In this document: one piece after another, positions 50,267 to 58,989 of the stretch
Layout: each line of letters opens with the position of its first letter
How positions within the stretch are numbered: position 1 is the stretch's first letter
NCBI GenBank assembly: GCA_904420555.1
Contig: CAJFVO010000004.1
Span: 124,001-188,000 of the forward strand
Reading direction: 5' to 3'
Origin: Candidatus Heritagella intestinalis
GTDB taxonomy: Bacteria > Bacillota > Clostridia > Oscillospirales > Acutalibacteraceae
DNA: 64,000 nucleotides
Program-made: the position numbers and the translations under genes
Notes under the pieces: generated by a model
What the model saw: only the letters and a program-made list of their open reading frames with translations
Database searches by the model: none
Told to the model about the DNA's origin: nothing

Positions 50267-50686
50267 ATGGCGGTTTCCCGTATCAAGGCGATAATACCGG
50301 GTGACATTCACCAGGTGTGGGACGTGGTCCTGTCGGTGGAGAAGTATACCTGGCGCACGGATTTGAGCAAAACTGAAAGAATCCATGAAAAGGCGTTTAT
50401 CGAATACACCAAAGAGGGCTTTCCCACCACTTTGACAACCACCCTTTTGGAGCCCTGTCGGCGCTGGGAGTTTGATATGGAGAACGCCAACATGAAAGGG
50501 CACTGGACGGGGGTCTTTACCTCCCGGGGGAAGGAAACGGAAATTTGTTTTACCGAAGAGGTAACGGCGAAAAAGTTCTTTTTCAGGCCTTTTGTAAAAT
50601 GGTATCTGAAAAAGCAGCAGGCGCGGTTTGTTTCCGATTTAAAGCGGGCAGTCATACAAGCAAACAGCGGCGAGAATCTGTCGTGA
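50267..50686 (+). CDS. SRPBCC-family protein (START-like lipid/ligand-binding fold)
   Basis: 139 residues. The pattern fits polyketide cyclase/dehydrase-like SRPBCC proteins: an N-terminal strand ending in DIHQVWDVVLSVEKYTWRTDLSK, a central TTLLEPCRRWEFDMENANMKGHWTGVF beta sheet, and a long C-terminal helix FFFRPFVKWYLKKQQARFVSDLKRAV. Ligand unknown. The ATG at 50267 lies 7 bases after GGGGGGTG; a GTG at 50258 overlaps that site. It is followed by an SdpI-like membrane protein, probably on the same transcript. Confidence 0.8.
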   Translation: MAVSRIKAIIPGDIHQVWDVVLSVEKYTWRTDLSKTERIHEKAFIEYTKEGFPTTLTTTLLEPCRRWEFDMENANMKGHWTGVFTSRGKETEICFTEEVTAKKFFFRPFVKWYLKKQQARFVSDLKRAVIQANSGENLS

Positions 50687-50721
50687 TAAAAGCAGTGATT
50701 GATAGGGAAAGGTGATAGCGG

Positions 50722-51054
50722 ATGAAACCGGGACTGTTGGCGGTATATGCCGCTCTGGGGTTGATTCTCCTGATAACCGGGTGGGGTGTGTGGAAAAAAC
50801 ATTCCGCCTATCCCTCCACCCAGGTGGGATACCATGTAAAAGATGCGGCCGAGAGCCCGGAAGATTGGAAGCGCGCCAACCGGGTGGCCGGAAAACTGTC
50901 CCTATTATGCGGCGTGCTTGTCTGGCTGTTGATGGCCGGGTTATGGCTGGCAAAGGCTCCGTTCGGGGTCTGCTTGGGGATGCTTTTTGCCGCAGCAGCA
51001 GCGGCGGTGTGTGTGGTGGTTTTTGTACCGCTGGGTTTGCTGCGGAAAAAATAA
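50722..51054 (+). CDS. SdpI-like small membrane protein
   Basis: 110 residues with three hydrophobic helices (about 5-22, 57-75, 82-104). Between the first two is VGYHVKDAAESPEDWKRANRVAGKL, the conserved loop of the SdpI/YhfL domain (GY-[RH]-x(6)-SP-x-W-x-x-AN). In B. subtilis, SdpI gives immunity to the SdpC toxin and transmits a signal. Many homologues stand alone without a toxin, as here, so immunity should not be assumed. AAAGG with GATAG spacing precedes the ATG. Confidence 0.82.
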   Translation: MKPGLLAVYAALGLILLITGWGVWKKHSAYPSTQVGYHVKDAAESPEDWKRANRVAGKLSLLCGVLVWLLMAGLWLAKAPFGVCLGMLFAAAAAAVCVVVFVPLGLLRKK

Positions 51055-51131
51055 AGGTTCCCTGTTCGTATACAGTGTATCAATAGACTTGGTTCAAATG
51101 ATTGAATTTTAAGAAATAAAAGGAGTTTTCA

Positions 51132-52052
51132 ATGGAATACCGTCAGGAAGATAAAGCGGCGTTTATCGCCATTGTAGGGAGACCCAATGTGGGGAAATCC
51201 TCCCTGTTAAACCGGATGCTGGGCCAGAAGGTGGCCATTGTGTCCAGCAAGCCCCAGACCACCCGCACCCGGATTATGGGGGTGCTCACCCGGGGGGAGA
51301 ACCAGCTGGTGTTCCTGGATACCCCCGGCCTGCACAAGCCCCGGAGCCGTCTGGGAGACTACATGGTCAAATCCGTCACCGAATCCGTGGCCGGGGTGGA
51401 CGCCGGCCTGCTGGTGGTGGAGGCAGGGGAGAAGATTTCCCCGGCGGACCGGGACCTCATGGAGCGGTTCAAAAAATCCAAAATGCCGGCGGTGCTGGCC
51501 ATTAACAAAATCGATATGTTAGAGGACAAATCCCCCCTCATGGAGCAGATTGCCCAGCTGTCATCCCTGTTCCCCTTTGAGGCAGTGGTGCCGGTATCCG
51601 CCCAGGACGGCAGCGGCGTGGAGGAGCTTATCTGCGAGCTGGAAAAGCTCTGCCAGCCGGGAGGCCACTTCTTTGAGGAGGACACCCTCACCGACCAGCC
51701 CGAGCGGGTGCTGGCGGCGGAGATTGTCCGGGAAAAGCTGCTGCGGCTGCTGGACCGGGAAATCCCCCACGGGGCCGCTGTGGCCGTGGAGCGGATGCGG
51801 GAGCGTCCCGACGGCAGCGCCACGGACATCGACGCGGTGATCTTCTGCGAAAAGGAGAGCCACAAGGGGATTATCATCGGCAAGGGCGGCTCCATGCTGA
51901 AAAAGGTGGGCACCTATGCCCGGCAGGATATGGAGCAGTTCTTTGGCTGCAAGATTAACCTGAAATTATGGGTCAAGGTCAAGGAGGATTGGAGGAACCG
52001 GGAAGCGGTGCTCCACAGCCTGGGCTATGACAAGACGGATTTTAACCTGTAA
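51132..52052 (+). CDS. era: GTPase Era
   Basis: 306 residues. GTPase domain with G1 GRPNVGKSSLLN, G2 region SSKPQTTRTRIMG, G3 FLDTPGLHKPRSRLG, G4 AINKIDML and G5 PVSAQDG. The C-terminal KH domain (about 205-300, AVAVERMRERPDG... VIFCEKESHKGIIIGKGGSMLKKVGTYARQDMEQFFGCKINLKLWVKV) binds the 3' end of 16S rRNA during 30S assembly. AAAAGGAG precedes the ATG. First gene of an era-yqzL-recO run typical of Firmicutes. Confidence 0.97.
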   Translation: MEYRQEDKAAFIAIVGRPNVGKSSLLNRMLGQKVAIVSSKPQTTRTRIMGVLTRGENQLVFLDTPGLHKPRSRLGDYMVKSVTESVAGVDAGLLVVEAGEKISPADRDLMERFKKSKMPAVLAINKIDMLEDKSPLMEQIAQLSSLFPFEAVVPVSAQDGSGVEELICELEKLCQPGGHFFEEDTLTDQPERVLAAEIVREKLLRLLDREIPHGAAVAVERMRERPDGSATDIDAVIFCEKESHKGIIIGKGGSMLKKVGTYARQDMEQFFGCKINLKLWVKVKEDWRNREAVLHSLGYDKTDFNL

Positions 52053-52168
52053 CACAAAACAGCCGGGAATTTTGCCGGAAACAGGCGAACAAACAATTAT
52101 TTTCCACTCATAGCCAGCGGGGCTTTGACAAATACTCTTTTTGTAACCAGCAAAAGGAGGCGTGGAAA

Positions 52169-52417
52169 ATGGACGAACAGACCGCATGGGAATCTTTTTG
52201 CCGAACCGGCAGCGTGGAGGCGTATCTGCACTACAGCCGCCTGCACCGGCTGCGGGCCGGCGGGCAGGAGGCGCAGGGGAATGCATATCGAAACGGACGG
52301 GCTGGTCATCCGGGAACAGCCGGTGGGGGAGAACGACCGGCTGGTGACCCTCTTAACCCGCAAAGCGGGCATTGTCCGGGGCTTTGCCAAGGGCATCAAA
52401 ACCGTCCGGAATCCTAA
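52169..52417 (+). CDS. yqzL: YqzL-like small protein, with tail overlapping recO
   Basis: An 82-codon frame with a strong AAAAGGAGG 9 bases before its ATG, exactly between era and recO, where YqzL is found in other Firmicutes. Residues 1-35 (DEQTAWESFCRTGSVEAYLHYSRL) match the YqzL pattern W-x-x-F-x-x-TG-x-V-x-x-YL. Normal YqzL is about 45-50 residues. Here the frame continues out of register through the first 137 bases of recO, so the C-terminal half (Gly/Pro/Arg-rich) is likely a read-through tail produced by loss of the usual stop. Function of the family unknown. Confidence 0.72.
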   Translation: MDEQTAWESFCRTGSVEAYLHYSRLHRLRAGGQEAQGNAYRNGRAGHPGTAGGGERPAGDPLNPQSGHCPGLCQGHQNRPES

Positions 52418-53057
52418 GAGCTCGGGAACCAGCCTGCTGAGCTATTCCCAGTTTTCCCTTTACCAGGGGCGCTCCCGGATGATCATCGACAACGCCCGGC
52501 CCAAGGAGATGTTCTTCGGCCTGCGGGAGGATATTGGCCGGCTGGCCCTGGCCCAGTATTTCTGTGAGCTGGCGGGGGCCCTGGCCCCGGAAGGGCAGCC
52601 GGCGGAGGACTGCCTGCGGCTGCTTCTCAACGGGCTGTATTTCCTCTCGAAAGGGCAGCGGCACCCGCTGCTGCTGAAAACGGCGGTGGAAATGCGGATG
52701 TTGTCCCTGGCCGGGTATATGCCGGACTTGCTCTATTGCCAGGGCTGCGGCTGCTATGAGGCGGACACCATGTTCTTCCTGCCGGATTCGGGAACATTGC
52801 TGTGCAGCGCCTGCGGGGGCCAAAAGCGGGGCATCCCTCTGGACCGGGGGATGCTCACGGCCCTGCGCTATACCGTGTATGCGGATTTTGACAAGCTGTT
52901 TTCCTTCCGGCTGCCCCCCCAGGGGCTGGCCCAAATCAACCGGGCCTCGGAGCGCTACCTGCTCCACACTTTGCAGCGCACTTTCCCCACCCTAGAATTT
53001 TACCGCCAGGTTGCGGACACCAGCCTCGGGCATACTCCCGGAGAGGGAAGCGTATAA
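52281..53057 (+). CDS. recO: DNA repair protein RecO
   Basis: 258 residues. N-terminal OB-fold (ETDGLVIREQPVGENDRLVTLLTRKAGIVRGFAKGIK) binds single-stranded DNA. A helical middle follows, and a four-Cys zinc finger (YCQGCGCYEAD ... LLCSACGG). RecO loads RecA with RecR in recombinational repair. The ATG at 52281 has AGGAGG 9 bases upstream, inside the yqzL-like gene. The longer frame from 52125 includes non-coding-like sequence and is rejected. Confidence 0.93.
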   Translation: MHIETDGLVIREQPVGENDRLVTLLTRKAGIVRGFAKGIKTVRNPKSSGTSLLSYSQFSLYQGRSRMIIDNARPKEMFFGLREDIGRLALAQYFCELAGALAPEGQPAEDCLRLLLNGLYFLSKGQRHPLLLKTAVEMRMLSLAGYMPDLLYCQGCGCYEADTMFFLPDSGTLLCSACGGQKRGIPLDRGMLTALRYTVYADFDKLFSFRLPPQGLAQINRASERYLLHTLQRTFPTLEFYRQVADTSLGHTPGEGSV

Positions 53058-53157
53058 AATAGAAGAACCGTAAGAACATAGAAATCCATTTCGGATGAAA
53101 AGCAGAAAACAGTTACCATAGAAGAAACGGAAACCCACAGGAGGGAAATAAAAGAGT

Positions 53158-55572
53158 ATGAATAACCAAACAGCCGGACGGCACTGGCGGGCAGTGGAGC
53201 TGGATAAGGTGCTCCGGATGCTGGCCGAAGAGACGGCCTGCGAAGACGCCGCAGTGCTGGCCAGGGAAATCACCCCCTCTTCCTCTTTGGAGGAGGTGCG
53301 GCGGATGCTGGCCGAAACCGACGACGCCTATGTGATGATGGCCCGTTTTGGCGCGCCGTCCTTTGGAGGATTGAAAAATGTCACCAACGCCCTGCGCCGG
53401 GCCGAGGCAGGCGGCGCCCTGAATCTCACGGAGCTGCTGCGCATCGGCGGGGTGCTGCGCACCATCCGGGGGATTACCCAGTGGCGGAGCAAGAGCGAGG
53501 GCATGAAAACCGCCCTGGACTGGCGGTTTGAGGGGCTTTCCCCCAATAAATACCTGGAAGACCGCATTGGCGGTGTGGTTCTCTCGGAGGAAGAGGTGGC
53601 GGATACCGCTTCCACCGAGCTGGCTTCCATCCGGCGGAAAATCCGGGGGGCCTCTTCCCGGGTGCGGGAGCAGCTGGACAAGATGATCCGCTCCCCCGCT
53701 TATCAGAAGTACTTACAGGACCCCATTGTCACCCAGCGCTCCGGCCGGTATGTGGTGCCGGTGAAGGCCGAGTGCCGGGGGGAGATTCCCGGCCTGGTTC
53801 ACGACACCTCCTCCAGCGGCGCCACGGTGTTTGTGGAACCCATGGGCGTAGTGGAGGCCAACAACGAGATTCGGGTGCTCCTTTCCCGGGAGCAGGCGGA
53901 GATTGAGCGCATCCTCCTGGAACTCTCCGGGGAGGTGGGCTCCTTTGCCGACAGCATTGTCCAGAGCTATCAAATCGCAGTGGAGCTCAACGTGATTTTT
54001 GCAAAAGCCAGCCTGGCCTATAAGATGAAGGCCTCCCTGCCCCAGGTCAACGACCAGGGACGCATTTCCCTGAAAAAGGCCCGGCATCCCCTTATCGACA
54101 AAGAAAAAGTGGTGCCCACGGACATCACACTGGGGGAAACCTTCGACACCCTGGTGATTACCGGCCCCAACACCGGCGGCAAAACCGTCTCCCTGAAAAC
54201 CATCGGCCTGCTGAGCCTCATGGCCATGTGCGGCCTCATGCTCCCGGTGGCGGATGAGAGCGAGATTTCCGTCTTTGACCAGGTGTTGGTGGATATCGGA
54301 GACGAGCAGAGCATTGAGCAGTCCCTCTCCACTTTTTCGGCCCACATGACCAATATTATCCGGATTATCGCCCAGGCGGACAACCGCAGCCTGGTGCTTC
54401 TGGATGAGCTGAGCTCCGGCACCGACCCGGTAGAGGGCGCGGCCCTGGCCATCTCCATTTTGGAAGCCCTCCGGGAAAAGGGCGTGCGCATGGCCGCCAC
54501 CACCCACTATGCGGAGCTGAAAGCCTACGCGCTGCAAACGCCCGGGGTGGAGAACGGCTGCTGCGAGTTTGACGTGGCCACCCTGCGGCCCACGTACCGG
54601 CTGCTCATCGGGGTGCCGGGCCGCTCCAACGCCTTTGCCATTTCCCTGCGCCTGGGCATGGCCCCGGAGATTGTAGACCGGGCTCGCGGACTGGTTTCGG
54701 AGGAAAACTCCCAGTTTGAAAACGTGGTGGAGAACCTGGAAACCAGCCGCCAGAAGCTGGAATTCGAGCGGAAGAAGCTGGACCAGCTCCGGCGGGAAGC
54801 CGCCCAGGCAAAAAAAGAAGCGGAAGAGCAGCGCCGCAAGGTGGAGGAGGAATCCAGCCGGGAACTGGACAGAGCCCGGCAGCAGGCTTCCCAGCTGGTG
54901 GCCCGTACCCGGGCCCAGATTGACGCCATGCTCACAGAAATGGAGGAGCTGCGCCGCCAGCAGAACAAGGCCCTTTCCGCCGAGCAGAAAGCCCGGCTGC
55001 GCTCCGGGATGCGCCGGCTGGAGGATACCGCCGACCCCATCCACGGCAGGAAGAAGGACGAGGGCTATGTGCTGCCCCGGCCCCTGCAGGTGGGGGATAC
55101 GGTGCTGATTTTCGACATCGACAAAAAGGCCACCGTGCTGGAGCTGCCGAAAGACGGGGACCAGGTGCTGGTGCAGGCGGGGATTATCAAGACCCGGGTG
55201 CCCATGTCAAACCTGCGGCTGGTGAAGGAGCCCCCCAAGGAGGCGGCTTCCGGCCCCAACCGCCGCCAGCGCCGGGTGACCCGTTCCGTGGCCCGGGGGG
55301 CCCAGGGCCAGGAGACCCCCGCAGGCCGTTCTATCAATGAAGTGGATTTACGGGGCCAGACCACAGAAGAGGCCCTGATGACCCTGGACCAGTACATTGA
55401 CCACGCCCTGCTTACAGGGGTTCACCAAATCACCATTATCCACGGCAAGGGAACCGGCGCCCTGCGCAAGGCCGTGCAGGAGCACCTGCGCCATCACCCC
55501 TCTATCGGTTCCTTCCGGCTGGGGGTGTTCGGCGAAGGGGAAAGCGGCGTCACCATAGCGGAACTGAAATAA
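53158..55572 (+). CDS. mutS2: Endonuclease MutS2
   Basis: 804 residues. Core MutS-type ATPase: Walker A ITGPNTGGKTVSLKTIGLL, Walker B LVLLDELSSGTDPVEGAALA, followed by a long charged coiled coil (about 515-640, EQRRKVEEESSRELDRARQQA region). Then comes a linker and the C-terminal Smr nuclease domain with EVDLRGQTTEEAL and IIHGKGTGALRKAVQEHL. It lacks the mismatch-recognition domain of MutS1. Roles include suppression of recombination and rescue of collided ribosomes. CAGGAGGGAA precedes the ATG. Confidence 0.96.
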   Translation: MNNQTAGRHWRAVELDKVLRMLAEETACEDAAVLAREITPSSSLEEVRRMLAETDDAYVMMARFGAPSFGGLKNVTNALRRAEAGGALNLTELLRIGGVLRTIRGITQWRSKSEGMKTALDWRFEGLSPNKYLEDRIGGVVLSEEEVADTASTELASIRRKIRGASSRVREQLDKMIRSPAYQKYLQDPIVTQRSGRYVVPVKAECRGEIPGLVHDTSSSGATVFVEPMGVVEANNEIRVLLSREQAEIERILLELSGEVGSFADSIVQSYQIAVELNVIFAKASLAYKMKASLPQVNDQGRISLKKARHPLIDKEKVVPTDITLGETFDTLVITGPNTGGKTVSLKTIGLLSLMAMCGLMLPVADESEISVFDQVLVDIGDEQSIEQSLSTFSAHMTNIIRIIAQADNRSLVLLDELSSGTDPVEGAALAISILEALREKGVRMAATTHYAELKAYALQTPGVENGCCEFDVATLRPTYRLLIGVPGRSNAFAISLRLGMAPEIVDRARGLVSEENSQFENVVENLETSRQKLEFERKKLDQLRREAAQAKKEAEEQRRKVEEESSRELDRARQQASQLVARTRAQIDAMLTEMEELRRQQNKALSAEQKARLRSGMRRLEDTADPIHGRKKDEGYVLPRPLQVGDTVLIFDIDKKATVLELPKDGDQVLVQAGIIKTRVPMSNLRLVKEPPKEAASGPNRRQRRVTRSVARGAQGQETPAGRSINEVDLRGQTTEEALMTLDQYIDHALLTGVHQITIIHGKGTGALRKAVQEHLRHHPSIGSFRLGVFGEGESGVTIAELK

Positions 55573-55590
55573 ACCAAAAGGAGGCGGAGG

Positions 55591-56247
55591 ATGAGAGGAA
55601 CCAAGAAAGCGGCGATGATCGCGGCCTGTATCGTAGGCGTCCTGCTTCTGGCCGGGGTGGGCCTGTTTGTGGGGGCCACCTGGGACACTATGCCAGAGGA
55701 GGCCCGGCAGGAAGTGCAGCCCTCGCCGGCCCTGTTGGAGAAGGTCGTCCAGGGGGCCCTCACCGGGGAAGAGCTCCGGGTTTCTCCCCAGGAGTTGGGC
55801 GGCTATCTGGCCTATCTGGGGGAGCAGTCTGACAATGAGCTGCTCCGGGAAGTCCGCCTCAGCGCCCAAGAGGAACAAGTGGAACTGTGGCTGCCAGTCA
55901 CCTGGAACGGCCTGCACATCACCGCCTATTGCCGGGGGGAGATCGCTTTCCAGGAGGACACCCTCACCTTCCGGCTGCTGGAAGCCAAGGCCGGGCTGCT
56001 GTCCCTGCCGGTTTCCACGGTGCTCTCTTTGGCGGAGCCCAGGCTGCCGGATTCCCTGCAGCGGACAGGGGAGGATACCCTCTCTCTGGGAACGCCCCGG
56101 TTCTCCCTGGAGGAGTATGGGGTGCAGGTTTCCGTGGGCCTGCAGGAGGCCTACATAGAGGGCGGGGCGTTTGTCCTGCGCACCGACAGCCTTTCCCATG
56201 CGTTGGGCACGGTTTTGCAGGGGGCCTTGGACTTTTTGCTCTCCTAA
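55591..56247 (+). CDS. Membrane-anchored protein, YpmS-like (DUF2140 pattern)
   Basis: 218 residues: one N-terminal membrane helix (about 8-28), the rest extracytoplasmic. The outer part is beta-rich with VELWLPVTWNGLHITAYCRGEIAFQEDTLTFRLLEAKAGLLSLPVSTVLSL, a pattern I associate with YpmS/DUF2140 proteins (repeated strands, then the LPV...L turn). Function unknown in all members known to me. AAAGGAGGCGGAGG before the ATG; 18 bases after mutS2, likely co-transcribed. Confidence 0.65.
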   Translation: MRGTKKAAMIAACIVGVLLLAGVGLFVGATWDTMPEEARQEVQPSPALLEKVVQGALTGEELRVSPQELGGYLAYLGEQSDNELLREVRLSAQEEQVELWLPVTWNGLHITAYCRGEIAFQEDTLTFRLLEAKAGLLSLPVSTVLSLAEPRLPDSLQRTGEDTLSLGTPRFSLEEYGVQVSVGLQEAYIEGGAFVLRTDSLSHALGTVLQGALDFLLS

Positions 56248-56454
56248 AGCGCCAAATTCAGAAGAAATCTTAGAGCAGGCCGGCTTCTTTCTGCGGGAAG
56301 GGAGCCGGCCTGTTTGCCGGTTTGGCGCAGGGCCATTGACAGGGCCGCAGGAAATGATGCATAATACATAATAATAACGCAGCAAATCCGGGCTTGGAGT
56401 CCTTTGCCCTTGCAGCAAATTTTGTCGCCGTCAGGCAGAAAGGTCGTGTATCAA

Positions 56455-57513
56455 ATGAACGGATTTTCCCCATATGACCAGGGCGGCCCCTGGCAGAATG
56501 GGCAGGGAGGGCCCTTTCCCTCCCAGGGGGCCTATTGGCAGACCCCCCAGTGGCAGGAGAAACGGAAGATTCGCCACACCACCAATGTGATGGGTTGGGC
56601 GTGCTTTGCCGTGCAGGCGCTGATGTCCGGTCTCGCCCTCCTGCTGGTGCAGTTTTTATATCTCATCGGCTACCCCTTCTCCATGGAGTGGACCGCCAGC
56701 AGCGGCATGAGCCCCACTACCTATTATCTGCTCATCAGCCTGGTGTATATCATCGCCGTGGCCCTGCCCTTTATCCTGTGCATGCTCTTCATGCGCCTTC
56801 CCGTGAACCAGGCCCTGCCCTTTGAAAAGGTAGGGGTGGGCACGGGAATCCTGTGCATTTTCATGGGCGTAGGCGCCTGTATGTTCAGCAATATCCCCTC
56901 CAATATTGTGGCCATGTTCTTTGAGGGAGCGGGCTTCAGCGGCACCATGCCCGAGTCGGTGCAGGGGGATAACGCCCTCTCTATGGCCCTGTCCGTGATT
57001 CAGATTGCGATTATCCCGGCCCTGGTAGAGGAGCTGGCCTTCCGGGGCGTGATCCTCTCCCAGCTCCGGCGGTTTGGCAACGGCCTGGCGGTGTTCGGCT
57101 CGGCCCTGCTCTTTGCCTTCTATCACGGGAATTTCCTGCAATTCACCTTCACCTTCCTGGTGGGGCTGGTGCTGGGCTTTATTATGATCCGCACCAACAA
57201 CCTGTGGATTACCGTAATCATCCACGCGGTGAATAACGGGATCTCCGTGCTGTTTAGCATGGTCAGCAGCTATCTTTCCGAGGAGGCCTACACCGCCCTG
57301 AACAGCATTCTGTTTGTAGGGCTGATGCTCCTGGGCGTGGTCTCCCTGGTGATCCTGCTCATAAAGAAGCGGGAGTTTTTCCAGACCAATTACAACGCGC
57401 CCATGCTGCTGCCCCTTTCCACCCGGCTCATGGCCTTTATCACCAATCCGGGCTTTGTGGCGTTTTTCGCCCTGTTCTTCCTGAGCTCCGTGGAGAGCCT
57501 GCTCACATGGTGA
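56455..57513 (+). CDS. CPBP-family intramembrane metalloprotease
   Basis: 352 residues. A Gly/Gln/Pro-rich cytoplasmic N-terminus (about 1-35) is followed by about eight membrane helices. The CPBP/Abi motifs are all present: EELAFRGVILSQL (motif 1, EExxxR), FAFYHGNFLQFTFTFLVGLVLG (motif 2, FxxxH) and VIIHAVNN (motif 3, HxxxN). These are Rce1-like proteases or, in Gram-positives, bacteriocin self-immunity proteins; no bacteriocin gene is visible nearby. The ATG at 56455 has AAAGG about 11 bases upstream. The stop overlaps the tadA start. Confidence 0.88.
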   Translation: MNGFSPYDQGGPWQNGQGGPFPSQGAYWQTPQWQEKRKIRHTTNVMGWACFAVQALMSGLALLLVQFLYLIGYPFSMEWTASSGMSPTTYYLLISLVYIIAVALPFILCMLFMRLPVNQALPFEKVGVGTGILCIFMGVGACMFSNIPSNIVAMFFEGAGFSGTMPESVQGDNALSMALSVIQIAIIPALVEELAFRGVILSQLRRFGNGLAVFGSALLFAFYHGNFLQFTFTFLVGLVLGFIMIRTNNLWITVIIHAVNNGISVLFSMVSSYLSEEAYTALNSILFVGLMLLGVVSLVILLIKKREFFQTNYNAPMLLPLSTRLMAFITNPGFVAFFALFFLSSVESLLTW

Positions 57514-58019
57514 CCGGGGCAGCCTTCGTCCCGTCTCCGGAGCCCATGCGCCGGGCCTTGGAGCTGGCCCGGGAGGCCGCCCAGGAAGGGGAGGTGCCTG
57601 TGGGGGCGGTGGTGGTCTGTGAGGGGAAGATTATCTCCGAAGGCCGCAACCGCCGGGAGAAAGATAAAAACGCCCTGTGCCACGCGGAGCTGGAAGCCAT
57701 TGACGGGGCCTGTCGGGCCTTGGGGGGCTGGCGGCTGTGGAAGTGCCAGCTCTATGTCACCTTGGAGCCCTGCCCCATGTGTGCCGGAGCCATTATCAAC
57801 GCCCGGATTCCCCAGGTCATCTACGGCGCGTCCGACCCGAAAGCGGGCTCCTGCGGCTCGGTGGTGGATCTTTTCGCCCTGCCCTATAACCACCGTCCCC
57901 AGGTGACGGCGGGGTTTCTGGAGGAGGAAGCCGCGGCTTTGCTCCGGGGATTTTTCCAGAAGCTCCGGGAAAAACGGAAAGCGGCGAAAAATCCCGAAAA
58001 TAAAGCAAAACGCATATAG
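57507..58019 (+). CDS. tadA: tRNA-specific adenosine deaminase TadA
   Basis: 170 residues. Zinc deaminase motifs: H59-A-E61 in LCHAELEAIDGACR (catalytic Glu) and P88-C89-x-x-C92 in TLEPCPMCAGAIINARI. VVDLFALPYNHRPQVTAGFLEEEAAALLRGFF is the TadA-type C-terminus. It converts A34 to inosine in tRNA-Arg(ACG). The start ATG overlaps the CPBP stop by 7 bases (ATGGTGA). A GTG three bases later is an alternative. The C-terminal Lys-rich tail extends slightly beyond typical members. Confidence 0.94.
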   Translation: MVTGAAFVPSPEPMRRALELAREAAQEGEVPVGAVVVCEGKIISEGRNRREKDKNALCHAELEAIDGACRALGGWRLWKCQLYVTLEPCPMCAGAIINARIPQVIYGASDPKAGSCGSVVDLFALPYNHRPQVTAGFLEEEAAALLRGFFQKLREKRKAAKNPENKAKRI

Positions 58020-58057
58020 GTTTTCTAATAACGAGTGTTTTTTGTTGGTTATTTTTG

Positions 58058-58086
58058 TTGTGCCCGGGTTCTTTTTCTGGTATAAT
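58058..58086 (+). promoter_or_regulatory. Promoter for the duplicated membrane protein gene
   Basis: TTGTGC (58058-58063), 17-base spacer, TATAAT (58081-58086). Confidence 0.72.
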
Positions 58087-58175
58087 GAAAGCAGAGGAAA
58101 TAGAATTTTTCAACGGTAAAACGGCTTTTCTGGCCGCTGACCGACCGGGAGAGCCTCTGTAAAGGAGGGAACCCT

Positions 58176-58931
58176 ATGCGCAATCAAAACAAGCGGAAAT
58201 ATTCCAAAACCCCGGGAATTTTAGCCGCCCTGCTGGCCTTCCTGGGGAGTCTGGCCTTTGTCTCGGAGCCGATTTTGCCTGCGGAGGGAACTGTGGGGGG
58301 CCTTATCGGCCACGAAATCGGCTGGCCTGTTTTCTGGATGAATGTGTATACCCCGGGGATTGCCGATTCGACGGAGTCGCTGCTGCGGGATACAAGCGCT
58401 TTGGATCTGCTCTTTAGCGGGAATGCTGGGATTGTCATCCATTGGCCGGGGCTGCTGGTCCAGGTGCTGCTGAGCCTGGCGATAGGCGTCCTGGTGCAGC
58501 TGCTGGCAAACTGGATTCGCTCCAAAAACCCAAAGGAAGACCCGAAGCCGGAAAAAGAGGGCTTCTGGAAGGTCATGGGCAAGCTGGTTCACTTCCTGAA
58601 GGCCCCCGGCTGGCTGGTGGCCATTGCCTATTGGGTGGGCAGTTTGTTTTTCATCACGGGGTTCCGGGAAGTAGGCGCAGCAGAAGTTGGAGATCTCTAC
58701 TATATCGGCCTGGGAAGCTGGCTGGAAGTCTATTCCCACTACCCGAAAGCCAATGGGTTTGAGCTGCTCTTTTGCGGCAATGAAGGCGTTGGCATTCTCC
58801 TTCTGGATTTTATTTTTGACTATCTCCTTCTGGGCCTGGCCCTGGGCGGGCTGGTGCAGTATTTTGTCAACTACCTGAAAAACCGCCGGCTGGACCAGGG
58901 AAGCCAGCCCCAACCCCATGTGGAAGCATAA
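58176..58931 (+). CDS. Membrane protein with internal duplication, function unknown
   Basis: 251 residues, about four membrane helices arranged as two repeats. Repeat 1 (about 12-118) has a helix, a loop region, LLFSGNAGIVIHWPGLLVQ and a helix ending VLVQLLANWIRSKN. Repeat 2 (about 140-240) has a helix, ELLFCGNEGVGILLLDFIF and a helix ending GLVQYFVNYLKNR. The [ED]LLF-x-GN-x-G and LVQ-x-x-x-N motifs recur at the same spacing. A charged linker (KNPKEDPKPEKEG) joins them. I do not recognise a family. AAAGGAGGG precedes the ATG; own promoter and terminator. Confidence 0.75.
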   Translation: MRNQNKRKYSKTPGILAALLAFLGSLAFVSEPILPAEGTVGGLIGHEIGWPVFWMNVYTPGIADSTESLLRDTSALDLLFSGNAGIVIHWPGLLVQVLLSLAIGVLVQLLANWIRSKNPKEDPKPEKEGFWKVMGKLVHFLKAPGWLVAIAYWVGSLFFITGFREVGAAEVGDLYYIGLGSWLEVYSHYPKANGFELLFCGNEGVGILLLDFIFDYLLLGLALGGLVQYFVNYLKNRRLDQGSQPQPHVEA

Positions 58932-58948
58932 ATTAGCAATACGGCTTT

Positions 58949-58986
58949 CGGCCGGGATGCAGTGCGCTGTGTCCCGGCCGTTTTTT
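58949..58986 (+). terminator. Terminator after the duplicated membrane protein gene
   Basis: Stem CGGCCGGGA with TCCCGGCCG (58950-58958 with 58972-58980), then six T. Confidence 0.88.
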
Positions 58987-58989
58987 GCG

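Noticed and set aside
50722-51054. Bacteriocin immunity system around the SdpI-like gene
   Set aside because: No toxin, export or processing gene is adjacent. SdpI-like domains often occur alone.
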